64,000 bases of DNA, from assembly GCF_024519455.1 (NCBI RefSeq), contig NZ_JALJRY010000004.1:186001-250000 (forward strand), read 5' to 3'. Each line of letters begins with the position of its first letter. Position 1 is the stretch's first letter. The stretch is from Streptomyces sp. STR69. GTDB taxonomy: Bacteria; Actinomycetota; Actinomycetes; Streptomycetales; Streptomycetaceae. The translations under genes and the position numbers were made by a program. The notes beneath the pieces are model-generated. The model ran no database searches. It saw nothing but the letters and a program-made list of their open reading frames with translations, and was not told the origin of the DNA. Below, piece after piece: positions 25,245-32,886 of the stretch.

Positions 25245-27025
25245 GCGGGTTCTCCTTCATCGTGTACGGCGGGCGCCCCTGCGGACACCCAGAAGCGGAT
25301 GCTCTCGAAGAGCACCAGCAGGGCCACGGCCACGGCGAGGACCGTGAGCGCGACCGTGAACTGCGACGCGGTGAGCGCGGCGGCGAGAACGGTGACGAGC
25401 AGCGTCCGCCCCTCCTGCCCCCCGATGGCGCGCACCAGCCAGGCCGGGGGCGCCCCGGCGTTGCCGCGAATGCGGTACACCGTGTCGTAGTGATGGTAGG
25501 CGACAGCGGCCACCAGTCCGAAAGCCGCAGGAAGTGCTCCGTTTACCTCCGCTTTAGCCGCAAGGACCAGGACGGTGCAGTATTCGGCCGCCCGGAAGAG
25601 CGGGGGGACCAGCCAGTCGAGGGCGCCCTTGAGGGGGCGGGACAAGGCCTGGCCGGCGGTGAGCGCGTAGACGAAGGCCCCGGCCACAGGGGCCCAGGTG
25701 ACGCCGGAGAAGAGGGACACCGCGAGGATCGCCGTACCGGCGAGCGCGATCAGGAGCGGGGCGCCGAGACGGCCGGGGTTGACGCGGGCCACGAAAGAGG
25801 CGAGCGGTCCGTTGTCCGCGAGGTCCGCCAGTGCCTGCGCCGCCCGGTCCGTCCGCCGCGCCTTGCGGGTCAGCGAGCGCAGCACCCGGCCCGCCGCCGT
25901 GTACGTCGCCGCGAAGGCGCAGCCGACGAGAAGGACGTAGAAGGTGATCCGGGGTGTGGTCACAGCCGTGAGGACGGCGATCATCGCCCATCGTTCGCCG
26001 ATGGGCAGGACTATCATCCGGCGCACCCAGACCGTCCAGCCGACGCTGTCGAGCTTGTCGGAGAGGGCGGCGGTGGGGCTGGTGTTGGCGGTGGCGTCGT
26101 GGTTGGCCTCGTTGAAGGAGAAGTCCACGACGTGCCGGCAGGTCTGGAGGATCATCGCGCCGAGTGCGAGCGCCCATACGTCGTCGCCGCCCCGGGCCGC
26201 TCCCAGCGCGAGGCCCGCGTAGTAGGCGTACTCCTTGGCCCGGTCGAAGGTGGCGTCGAGCCAGGCGCCGAGCGTGGAGTACTGCAGGGAGTAGCGGGCG
26301 AGCTGGCCGTCGGTGCAGTCCAGGACGAAGGACGCGATCAGCAGGACACCGGCCGCGACGAACCCGGCGCGGGTGCCGGTGGCCGCGCAGCCCGCCGCGA
26401 TCAGCGCGGTGAGCAGGGAAGCGGTGGTCACCTGGTTCGGGGTGAGGCCGCGGCGGGCGCACCAGCGGGCGAGGTAGCGCGAGTACGGGCTGATGAAGTG
26501 GGTGGTGAAGAAGCCGTCGCGGGACTTGACGGCCGACTTCAGGCGTACGGCCTCGTCGTCGACGGCGGCGACGGCCTGGCGTGCCTCGCTGCCGGCCTGC
26601 GCGTCGGCGGGGACCGTGGCGACGAGGCTGCCCAGCTCGGGGCGGTGCACGTCCGAGCCGTCGGCGTCGAGGGCGGTGACGATCCGGTCGGCGAGGTTGT
26701 CGAGGAGGGTCGTGCCGCCGCCGGCCGAGTTCTCACGGGCCATCGCGCGGGTCAGGGCCTGGCGGCCGGCCGGCTGCGCGGTGACGGCGCCCGGTACCGC
26801 GGCGAGCGGGAAGCGGGGGTCGGTGAGGCCGAGGCGCAGCGCGTGCCGGTGGCCGACGAAGCGGGCGTCCACGACGGCGACGCGCCGGTCGCCGGGAACG
26901 GCCGCCAGGAGCGTTTCCGCCTCGCTGGTGTCGGCGGCGATCCGGACGTCGAAGCCGAGCGAGCGCAGGTCGTCCTCGATCGACGATCCGGGGACCGGCT
27001 GACCGGTGAGGATGGCGGTCGACAA
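25241..27025 (-). CDS. CDP-alcohol phosphatidyltransferase with C-terminal DUF5941-type membrane domain (594 aa)
   Basis: A multi-domain membrane protein. Residues ~1-170 are soluble and look like a degenerate nucleotidyltransferase. Residues ~190-390 hold a canonical CDP-alcohol phosphotransferase motif, DCTDGQLAR then GAWLDATFDR, with all four aspartates present. The C-terminal ~200 residues have several membrane helices and correspond, I think, to DUF5941. The layout resembles a bifunctional inositol-phosphate cytidylyltransferase/phosphotransferase whose cytidylyltransferase half has decayed and is replaced by the next gene. The start is TTG 27025 after AGGGAG. It is the first gene of the operon that ends with tagH. 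Confidence 0.82.
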   Translation of the reverse strand: MSTAILTGQPVPGSSIEDDLRSLGFDVRIAADTSEAETLLAAVPGDRRVAVVDARFVGHRHALRLGLTDPRFPLAAVPGAVTAQPAGRQALTRAMARENSAGGGTTLLDNLADRIVTALDADGSDVHRPELGSLVATVPADAQAGSEARQAVAAVDDEAVRLKSAVKSRDGFFTTHFISPYSRYLARWCARRGLTPNQVTTASLLTALIAAGCAATGTRAGFVAAGVLLIASFVLDCTDGQLARYSLQYSTLGAWLDATFDRAKEYAYYAGLALGAARGGDDVWALALGAMILQTCRHVVDFSFNEANHDATANTSPTAALSDKLDSVGWTVWVRRMIVLPIGERWAMIAVLTAVTTPRITFYVLLVGCAFAATYTAAGRVLRSLTRKARRTDRAAQALADLADNGPLASFVARVNPGRLGAPLLIALAGTAILAVSLFSGVTWAPVAGAFVYALTAGQALSRPLKGALDWLVPPLFRAAEYCTVLVLAAKAEVNGALPAAFGLVAAVAYHHYDTVYRIRGNAGAPPAWLVRAIGGQEGRTLLVTVLAAALTASQFTVALTVLAVAVALLVLFESIRFWVSAGAPAVHDEGEPA

Positions 27026-27471
27026 CCGAACTCACTCCCTGGTGCCGACGCCTGGGCGCCGGTCATGTGCATGGTGGTGGCGCCCCTTGGGTGGCACCCG
27101 GGCGGCATGTCGGCAGAGGCTATCGGATGCTCTCAAGCCCGTGTTCACCGGCCGTTCATGGCCTGATCAACAGGGTCTGGTGGCGCCTCCGCCGAGATCA
27201 TCATCAGGGATTCGGGCCCCGGCCGACAAACCGCACCTGCCAGAGCGGGCATGCCCGGACATTCCGCGGAGCCCACGACGGCGGTCCAGGCGTGCGGCCG
27301 TCGGCCGGGGCCGCCTTCCACTCCCTCCCGCAGGCACTCCGCGCCAGCCTGACCTGCGAGCTGTTTGCGCAGGTCAGGGCACATGACAACGGTGTTCAGT
27401 GCCGCGTTGCCCTATACCCCCCACCCGTAGTTCACTGTGGTTCCGGGCAGTCATCAGGAAGGCGGTGTCCC
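27026..27471. other. 446-nt divergent intergenic region between the CDP-alcohol operon and zitB
   Basis: The two flanking genes are transcribed away from each other, so both promoters must lie here. The zitB-proximal end holds a Zur-like box (27384-27398) and a TATACC -10-like element (27413-27418). I found no convincing gene, RNA or repeat in the remaining ~350 nt. Confidence 0.5.
27384..27398 (+). promoter_or_regulatory. Zur-box-like sequence upstream of zitB
   Basis: TGACAACGGTGTTCA matches the remembered Streptomyces Zur consensus TGAAAATGATTTTCA at 11 of 15 positions, with the outer TGA/TCA and internal A and T positions conserved. It lies 14 bp upstream of a TATACC -10-like element whose -35 is poor, as expected for an activated promoter. 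In S. coelicolor, Zur is reported (from memory) to activate the exporter gene zitB under high zinc. Confidence 0.55.
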
Positions 27472-28416
27472 ATGGGGGCAGGGCACGACCACGGGTATTC
27501 CCCTGCGCAGGGCGCTCCCGCCACCGGTACGGCCGCCGCGGTGTACCGGGGCACGCTGCGGGTCGCGCTGGGGATCACGCTCACCGTGATGGTGGTCGAG
27601 GTGGTCGGCGGGCTGCTCGCGGACTCCCTCGCGCTCATCGCGGACGCGGCCCACATGGCGACGGACGCGCTGGGCCTCGGCATGGCGCTGCTCGCCATCC
27701 ACTTCGCCAACCGCCCGGCGGCCGGGAACCGCACCTTCGGCTACGCCCGCGCGGAGATCCTCGCCGCGCTCGCCAACTGTCTGCTGCTGCTCGGCGTCGG
27801 CGGCTACGTCCTGTACGAGGCGGTTCAGCGGTTCGTCGCGCCCGCCGCCACCGAGGGCGGACTGACCGTCGTGTTCGGTCTCATCGGCCTGCTCGCGAAC
27901 ATGATCTCCCTCACGCTGCTGGTGCGCGGCCAGAAGGAGAGCCTGAATGTGCGCGGCGCGTTCCTGGAGGTGGCCGCCGACGCGCTGGGCTCCCTCGCGG
28001 TGATCGTCTCGGCCGTGGTGATTCTGACCACGGGCTGGCAGGCGGCCGACCCGATCGCCTCGCTCGCCATCGGCCTGATGATCGTGCCGCGCACGCTGAA
28101 GCTGCTGCGCGAGACCCTCGACGTACTCCTGGAGTCGGCACCCAAGGACGTCGACATGCGGGAGGTGCGCGCCCACATCCTGGCCCTGGACGGCGTCGAG
28201 GACATCCACGATCTGCACGCCTGGACGATCACCTCGGGGATGCCGGTGCTCTCCGCACACGTGGTCGTCGGCTCGAACACGCTGAACGCCACCGGCAACG
28301 AGAAGATGCTCCACGAACTCCAGGGCTGCCTCGGCGACCACTTCGACGTGGAGCACTGCACCTTCCAGCTGGAGCCCGGCGGGCATGCGCAGCACGAGGC
28401 GAGGCTCTGTCACTGA
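27472..28416 (+). CDS. zitB: Cation diffusion facilitator, ZitB/CzcD-like zinc exporter
   Basis: A 314-residue CDF-family antiporter that exports Zn(II) and similar metals in exchange for protons. It has six predicted helices. The metal site is visible as ADAAHMATDALG in helix 2 (HxxxD) and EVAADALGSLAV in helix 5. The N-terminus GHDHG and a cytoplasmic C-terminal ferredoxin-like domain (VEDIHDLHAWTITSG) are typical. ATG 27472 has AGGAAGG upstream; a long in-frame extension starting at 27067 is spurious. Gene order relative to idi matches S. coelicolor zitB as I remember it. Confidence 0.9.
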   Translation: MGAGHDHGYSPAQGAPATGTAAAVYRGTLRVALGITLTVMVVEVVGGLLADSLALIADAAHMATDALGLGMALLAIHFANRPAAGNRTFGYARAEILAALANCLLLLGVGGYVLYEAVQRFVAPAATEGGLTVVFGLIGLLANMISLTLLVRGQKESLNVRGAFLEVAADALGSLAVIVSAVVILTTGWQAADPIASLAIGLMIVPRTLKLLRETLDVLLESAPKDVDMREVRAHILALDGVEDIHDLHAWTITSGMPVLSAHVVVGSNTLNATGNEKMLHELQGCLGDHFDVEHCTFQLEPGGHAQHEARLCH

Positions 28417-28471
28417 CGGCTGACAGAAGCCGACGGAATCCGATGGAAATCGACCAGGTCGGACGGAACGC

Positions 28472-28526
28472 AACCGTCCGGCGCACACCCATGTCCACAC
28501 ACCCATAGCCCCACCCCCGGACGGTT
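28472..28526. repeat. 10-bp inverted repeat between zitB and idi
   Basis: AACCGTCCGG at 28472-28481 is the exact inverse complement of CCGGACGGTT at 28517-28526, with 35 nt between. It could be a loose terminator for zitB or a binding site for idi control. The 200-nt gap has no gene. Confidence 0.35.
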
Positions 28527-28616
28527 CCCCCGTCGCCGCGCCGGGCACGATGAACTGCCGGGAGTGCCGGATTCGTACGGCAGACTTGGCTCTGAAGACC
28601 GATGTGAAGGATGGGT

Positions 28617-29210
28617 ATGCCGATCACACCTGCCACCGCGACGCACACCTCGTCGAACGGCACCGCCGAAGCGATCCTGCTCGAACTGGTCGACGAGAAC
28701 GGCGTGACGATCGGCACCGCGGAGAAGCTCTCCGCCCACCAGCCACCGGGGCGGCTGCACCGCGCCTTCTCCGTCTTCCTCTTCGACGAGCAGGGCCGCC
28801 TGCTGCTCCAGCAGCGGGCGCTCGGCAAGTACCACTCCCCCGGCGTGTGGTCCAACACCTGCTGCGGTCACCCCTACCCGGGCGAGGCGCCCTTCGCGGC
28901 GGCGGCCCGGCGGACGTACGAGGAGCTGGGGGTGTCGCCGTCGCTGCTCGCCGAGGCGGGCACGGTGCGCTACAACCACCCGGACCCGGACTCGGGCCTG
29001 GTGGAGCAGGAGTACAACCACCTCTTCGTCGGCATGGTGCAGTCCCCGCTGCGGCCGGACCCGGAGGAGGTGGGCACGACCGCGTTCGTGACCCCCGCCG
29101 AGCTGGCGGAGCGGCACGCGAAGGACACCTTCTCGTCCTGGTTCATGACGGTGCTGGACGCGGCCCGCCCGGCGGTCCGCGAGCTGACGGGCCCGTCCGC
29201 GGGCTGGTGA
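28617..29210 (+). CDS. idi: Isopentenyl-diphosphate delta-isomerase, type I
   Basis: A 197-residue Nudix-fold isomerase interconverting IPP and DMAPP. The catalytic cysteine is in WSNTCCGHPYPGE and the metal and catalytic glutamates are in TYEELG and EQEYNHLF. GRLHRAFSVFLFD is also typical. Two ATGs occur (28611, 28617); GAAGG at 28606-28610 is correctly spaced only for 28617. Its nearness to the hopanoid operon with dxs and ispG suggests a regional isoprenoid supply role, although it is transcribed separately. Confidence 0.94.
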   Translation: MPITPATATHTSSNGTAEAILLELVDENGVTIGTAEKLSAHQPPGRLHRAFSVFLFDEQGRLLLQQRALGKYHSPGVWSNTCCGHPYPGEAPFAAAARRTYEELGVSPSLLAEAGTVRYNHPDPDSGLVEQEYNHLFVGMVQSPLRPDPEEVGTTAFVTPAELAERHAKDTFSSWFMTVLDAARPAVRELTGPSAGW

Positions 29211-29219
29211 CCGCCCGTC

Positions 29220-29768
29220 CTACGGCACCCGCGCGACGGTGAGCGGCAGCGCGGCCCAGATCACCTTGCCGCCGCTCGCCGTGTGCTCGACGTCGCACAC
29301 GCCGCCCGCCTCCCGGGTCACCTCGCGCACCAGGAGCAGTCCCCGGCCACCGGTCTCGTCATGGTCGGCCACCAGGGCGGTCGGGCGGTAGGGGTGGTTG
29401 TCCTCGACGGACACCCGCACCCATTCGGCGCCCACGGCGACCTCCACCGCGAGTATCGGCGACAGCAGCGCCGCGTGCTTGACCCCGTTGGTGACCAGCT
29501 CGGAGACGATCAGCAACAGCCCCTGCAGCAGGTCGTCCGTCAGGGGCACACCCTGGCGGAACAGCAGGTCCCGTACGGCGTGCCGCGCCTGCGGGACGGA
29601 GGCGTCGACGGCGGAGGCGGTGAACCGCCAGACTCCCTCGTACGGCAGCGGACCCGGCGCGGCGGGGGCCGGGGGATCGTCCCCGACGCCGCCTTCTGGG
29701 CGGGGGCCTGCCCCACGCCCATCGTTCTCCATCGTCCGGTCGCCACCCTTGCGCTCGATTGTCACCAC
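29220..29768 (-). CDS. ATP-binding protein, anti-sigma factor (RsbW-like) kinase fold
   Basis: A 182-residue HATPase_c protein of the kind common in Streptomyces. The N-terminus is proline-rich and variable. The GHKL motifs follow: the N-box ELVTNGVKHA, the G1 region SVEDNHPYRP and the G2 region DETGGRGLLLVREV. These proteins either phosphorylate anti-anti-sigma factors or bind sigma factors; no partner gene is adjacent. The start could be one of two GTGs at 29768/29765 or ATG 29732. It converges with idi with nine bases between stops. Confidence 0.82.
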   Translation of the reverse strand: MVTIERKGGDRTMENDGRGAGPRPEGGVGDDPPAPAAPGPLPYEGVWRFTASAVDASVPQARHAVRDLLFRQGVPLTDDLLQGLLLIVSELVTNGVKHAALLSPILAVEVAVGAEWVRVSVEDNHPYRPTALVADHDETGGRGLLLVREVTREAGGVCDVEHTASGGKVIWAALPLTVARVP

Positions 29769-29936
29769 CCGACGAGTGTTGGCAACGACCCGCTCCGCCC
29801 CCTACGACTGAACAGAAGTCAGCAGTTTTCGGGTGTATTACGACCGCTTCCGCCCGGTACGGTCGCGTGTCGGACCGCTCGTGCTCCGATCGTGCCGACT
29901 TCGCGAACTCTTCCGGTTGTACGTAGCATCCAGCGA

Positions 29937-30686
29937 ATGGAGCCCCGCCTGCTGCACGAGGTCACCGACTCGGTCGCCACCGTCGTCATCCACCACCCCG
30001 GCAAGCGCAACGCGATGACCGCCGCGATGTGGCGCGCGCTGCCGCCGCTGCTCGACACCCTGGCGGCCGATCCGGCCGTACGGGCGCTGGTGCTGACCGG
30101 TGAGGGCGGGACGTTCTGCGCCGGGGCCGACATCTCCACGCTGCGGGAGTCGCCGGGTGAGGCGCAGGGGCTCGCGGTGCTCGCGGAGGAGGCGCTCGCG
30201 GCGTTCCCGAAGCCGACGCTGGCCGCGATCCGGGGTCATTGTGTGGGCGGCGGCGCGCAGTTGGCGGCGGCCTGCGATCTGCGGTTCGCGGAGCAGGGGG
30301 CACTGTTCGGGGTGACTCCGGCGAAGCTCGGGATCGTGTATCCTGCGTCCTCCACACGGCGGTTGGTGTCGCTGGTGGGTCCGGGGACCGCCAAGTACCT
30401 GCTGTTCTCGGCCGAGTTGATCGACGCGGAGCGGGCGCTGCGCACCGGGTTCCTCGACGAGCTGCTGCCCGAGGGCGAACTCGGCAAGCGGGTCGCGGAG
30501 TTCACCCGGGTGCTGGCCGCCCGCTCGCGGCTGACGCAGGCCGCGGCGAAGGAGTTCGCCAACGGGCGTACGGACAGGGACGGTTACTGGGCCGAGCAGG
30601 CGCACGGCAGCGACGACACCGCGGAGGGCGTCGCCGCGTTCCTGGAACGCCGCGAGCCACGCTTCACCTGGACTGCGCGAGGATGA
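29937..30686 (+). CDS. Enoyl-CoA hydratase/isomerase family protein (crotonase)
   Basis: A 249-residue crotonase-fold protein. The oxyanion-hole segments are FCAGADISTL and IRGHCVGGGAQLAAACDLRFA. The second catalytic glutamate of true hydratases normally lies in an EIxLGxxPGxGGT-type segment; here it reads KLGIVYPASSTRRL, so hydratase activity is doubtful and an isomerase or other CoA reaction is possible. ATG 29937 gives the expected family length. Its 3' end overlaps the remnant of a DJ-1 pseudogene on the other strand. Confidence 0.88.
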   Translation: MEPRLLHEVTDSVATVVIHHPGKRNAMTAAMWRALPPLLDTLAADPAVRALVLTGEGGTFCAGADISTLRESPGEAQGLAVLAEEALAAFPKPTLAAIRGHCVGGGAQLAAACDLRFAEQGALFGVTPAKLGIVYPASSTRRLVSLVGPGTAKYLLFSAELIDAERALRTGFLDELLPEGELGKRVAEFTRVLAARSRLTQAAAKEFANGRTDRDGYWAEQAHGSDDTAEGVAAFLERREPRFTWTARG

Positions 30687-30898
30687 AACGGCTCTTGGCC
30701 CGGAACTCCTCGACGAGATGCGCGGGCGCCTTCCGCGGGGAGCCCGCGTCGTAGGGCGGTTGCGGGTCGTACTCAGCGCCACGTCCCGGCCGAGGTCCTC
30801 GCGGACGCGTCGGCGAGGGTCGAGTCCGGTACGAGGGTCAGGCCGGCGACGTCGAGGCTCAGCGCATCGCCGAAGAGGACCACCAGGACCGTTCGCAT
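30664..30898 (-). pseudogene. Decayed DJ-1/PfpI family gene (internal deletions and frameshift)
   Basis: Read on the minus strand from ATG 30898, the first frame gives MRTVLVVLFGDALSLDVAG followed at once by LTLVPDSTLADA, then stops at 30773. DJ-1/PfpI proteins of Streptomyces begin with a similar MRTVLVVLFDxVQxLDVTG segment, while a GLTLVPD-type segment lies ~50 residues later, so the middle is missing. In another frame, overlapping that stop, the sequence continues EYDPQPPYDAGSPRKAPAHL to a stop at 30664, a typical C-terminus of the family. At least two deletions and a frameshift have occurred. Confidence 0.65.
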
Positions 30899-30985
30899 AC
30901 CGCCGATTCTTCGCGCTCCCCCGCAGTGGCCACAATGACGGGTACCCCACCTTTCCTGCCATCCGGTGCCCGCCACTGGAGACCG

Positions 30986-31001
30986 TACCGACCAGTCGGT
31001 A
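30986..31001. promoter_or_regulatory. TetR-type operator-like palindrome TACCGAC-CA-GTCGGTA
   Basis: A perfect 7-bp inverted repeat with a 2-bp centre ends 11 bp before the ATG at 31013. ACCGAC/GTCGGT half-sites like these are frequent among Streptomyces TetR regulators. It would occlude the promoter or ribosome site of the SCO6745-type gene. No tetR gene is present in the window. Confidence 0.5.
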
Positions 31002-31012
31002 ACGTGACCGTC

Positions 31013-31882
31013 ATGACTACTGCCGCCGTCGATCCCCGTGCCGGGCGCCGCTGCCACAACGCGCTCAACTCCCTGCACGCCACGCTCTACTTCTCGCCCG
31101 ACCTGGGGAGGGAACTGGCGGAGCTCGGGGTCACGGACTCCAGGGCCGTCAACTTCGCCGTACGGGCGGCGGCGCTGGGACGGGTCGGTCCCGGCGTGGT
31201 GGCGGCGACCTTCTACAACTACAAGTACGAACTCGTGGCCCGGCATGTGCCCGCCGTGTGGGAGATCGTCTCCCCGGAGCAGGCCCTGCAGGCACGCGCG
31301 CGTGCCGTCGACGCGACCCTGCGCCGGCTGCTGGACGACGACGTGGTCGAGTCGGAGGAGATGGCCGAGGCCGCGCGGCTGGCGCTGCGGGCCGCCGAGG
31401 CGTGCACGCGTGCCGCACGCCCCCTGTACGCCGCGCATGCCGATCTGCCGGTCCCGGAGGAGCCGCACCTCGCGTACTTCCACGCCGCGACCCTGCTGCG
31501 CGAGCACCGCGGCGACGGGCACCTGGCCGCCCTGATGTCCGCCGAGCTCGACGGCCTGGAGGCGGTGGTGACCCACACCGCGACCGGCAAGGGCATGACG
31601 CCGAAGTGGGTGTTCGGCACGCGCGGCTGGAGCCAGGAGGAGTGGGACGCCGCCGTAGGACGGCTCCGGGAGCGCGGACTGCTCGACGGGGACGGCGAGT
31701 TGACCGAGGCGGGCGTCGCGCTGCGCGCCGGGATCGAGACCGAGACCGACCGGCTGGACCGGGCACCCTACGAGCACCTGGGCGCCGAAGGGGTCGTACG
31801 GCTGACCGAGCTGGCGACCGGGTTCGCCCGGCGCGCGCTCGCCGCCGGAGCGTTTCCGGGGAGTCTGCTCGGCAAGAGCTAG
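31013..31882 (+). CDS. SCO6745-family conserved protein of unknown function
   Basis: A 289-residue mostly helical protein without signal peptide or membrane segments. It carries RRCHNALNSLHATLYFSPDL near the N-terminus, FYNYKYELVARHVPAVW around residue 65, and a C-terminal winged-helix-like part (WVFGTRGWSQEEWDAA, GLLDGDGELTEAG). I recognise it as the actinobacterial family named for SCO6745. The C-terminal portion looks like a MarR-type DNA-binding fold, but this may be structural only. A TetR-type palindrome lies directly upstream. Confidence 0.75.
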   Translation: MTTAAVDPRAGRRCHNALNSLHATLYFSPDLGRELAELGVTDSRAVNFAVRAAALGRVGPGVVAATFYNYKYELVARHVPAVWEIVSPEQALQARARAVDATLRRLLDDDVVESEEMAEAARLALRAAEACTRAARPLYAAHADLPVPEEPHLAYFHAATLLREHRGDGHLAALMSAELDGLEAVVTHTATGKGMTPKWVFGTRGWSQEEWDAAVGRLRERGLLDGDGELTEAGVALRAGIETETDRLDRAPYEHLGAEGVVRLTELATGFARRALAAGAFPGSLLGKS

Positions 31883-31901
31883 CCGTCAGGCTGCCGCGGG
31901 A

Positions 31902-31920
31902 CGGCACGGCGGCGGTGCCG
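31902..31920. terminator. Weak hairpin between convergent genes
   Basis: CGGCAC (31902-31907) pairs with GTGCCG (31915-31920) around a 7-nt loop between the convergent stops at 31882 and 31954. It is short and lacks a U-run, so termination is plausible but not strong. Confidence 0.35.
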
Positions 31921-31953
31921 GCGCTCTCCCGGCGAGCGGCGCGAGGAGCGGGC

Positions 31954-32688
31954 TCAGGAGCTGCGGTACTTGTCCACCATGGCCAGGAACACCTGAAGAT
32001 TCGGGATGCTCTTGGCCATGGCGCGGGCCCAGAAAGCCGATTCGCCGGTCTTCGTCACCGCGACGGCGCCACCGGCGAGCTTGACCTGCCCCACCTGGGT
32101 CCAGGGCAGAACCTTCTTTCGGTGCGCGACGCCGGCGGTGGAGAGGTCGAACTCGCCGAAGTCCAGGACCTCGCCGTCCAGGAACGCCTGCTGTGCTGTG
32201 GCGCCCTGGGCCAGCAGTACCGCTCTCTGCATGGCCGGGGCCCAAGTGCGGGGTTTCTCGTAGAAGTTGGTGACCGTCACGCTCACCCCCGGGCTCGTCG
32301 CCACGCAGGTGTACAGGATCGGACCCGGTATGCCGTTGATGATCTTCTGTACCTGCTCCTCGTAGAGCCTGATCCGGTCCCACCGAACGGCCACCGTGCC
32401 GACGCCCGTCTCCTGGTCGGCGATCATGCCGTTCTCGAACAGGTGCAACCGCTTCGCCGCCTGTCGGGGGTTGAAGTCCGGGGTGCGGCGGAGCGCTATG
32501 TAGTAGAAGAACACGGCCGGCAGCACGAAAAGGCAGAACAGCATCGCGAGCGTCAGGTAGAACGACGACTTCACGAACCACCCGAACCGCTGGGGCTTGA
32601 AGGTGGCTAGCAGCGCGCCCAGTTCGTGCTGTGCCGCCAGTTCGGCGACGGCGGGGGACGGGGGTGCCAAGGGGACTGTCGCGGGCAT
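31954..32688 (-). CDS. Membrane-associated protein of unknown function (DUF6585-like)
   Basis: A 244-residue protein. The N-terminal ~50 residues are soluble, followed by one long or hairpin hydrophobic segment ([20 protein letters not shown]) near residues 45-68. The remaining part is beta-rich ([29 protein letters not shown]) and ends in an [20 protein letters not shown] repeat of the same fold, which suggests two PH-like modules. This matches my memory of DUF6585, but weakly. I chose ATG 32688, preceded by GAGG at suitable distance, over an in-frame TTG at 32697. It is divergent from tex. Confidence 0.65.
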   Translation of the reverse strand: MPATVPLAPPSPAVAELAAQHELGALLATFKPQRFGWFVKSSFYLTLAMLFCLFVLPAVFFYYIALRRTPDFNPRQAAKRLHLFENGMIADQETGVGTVAVRWDRIRLYEEQVQKIINGIPGPILYTCVATSPGVSVTVTNFYEKPRTWAPAMQRAVLLAQGATAQQAFLDGEVLDFGEFDLSTAGVAHRKKVLPWTQVGQVKLAGGAVAVTKTGESAFWARAMAKSIPNLQVFLAMVDKYRSS

Positions 32689-32886
32689 GAGCCTCAACTT
32701 CGCTGGGAAAGGTGTCAGTTGTCTGTTGCCTGCTCATACCAGGCGATACCCGCAGCCTCTCCTATCACTGTTCCCACCGTCCAGAAGATCACTGAAAATC
32801 GACTCCGGGACGGCGCCCTGATCCCCGAGTGTCGGTGTCACCTGCCACAATTGCCGCGCAACCTCAGTGGAGAAGGCGGTACGGGC

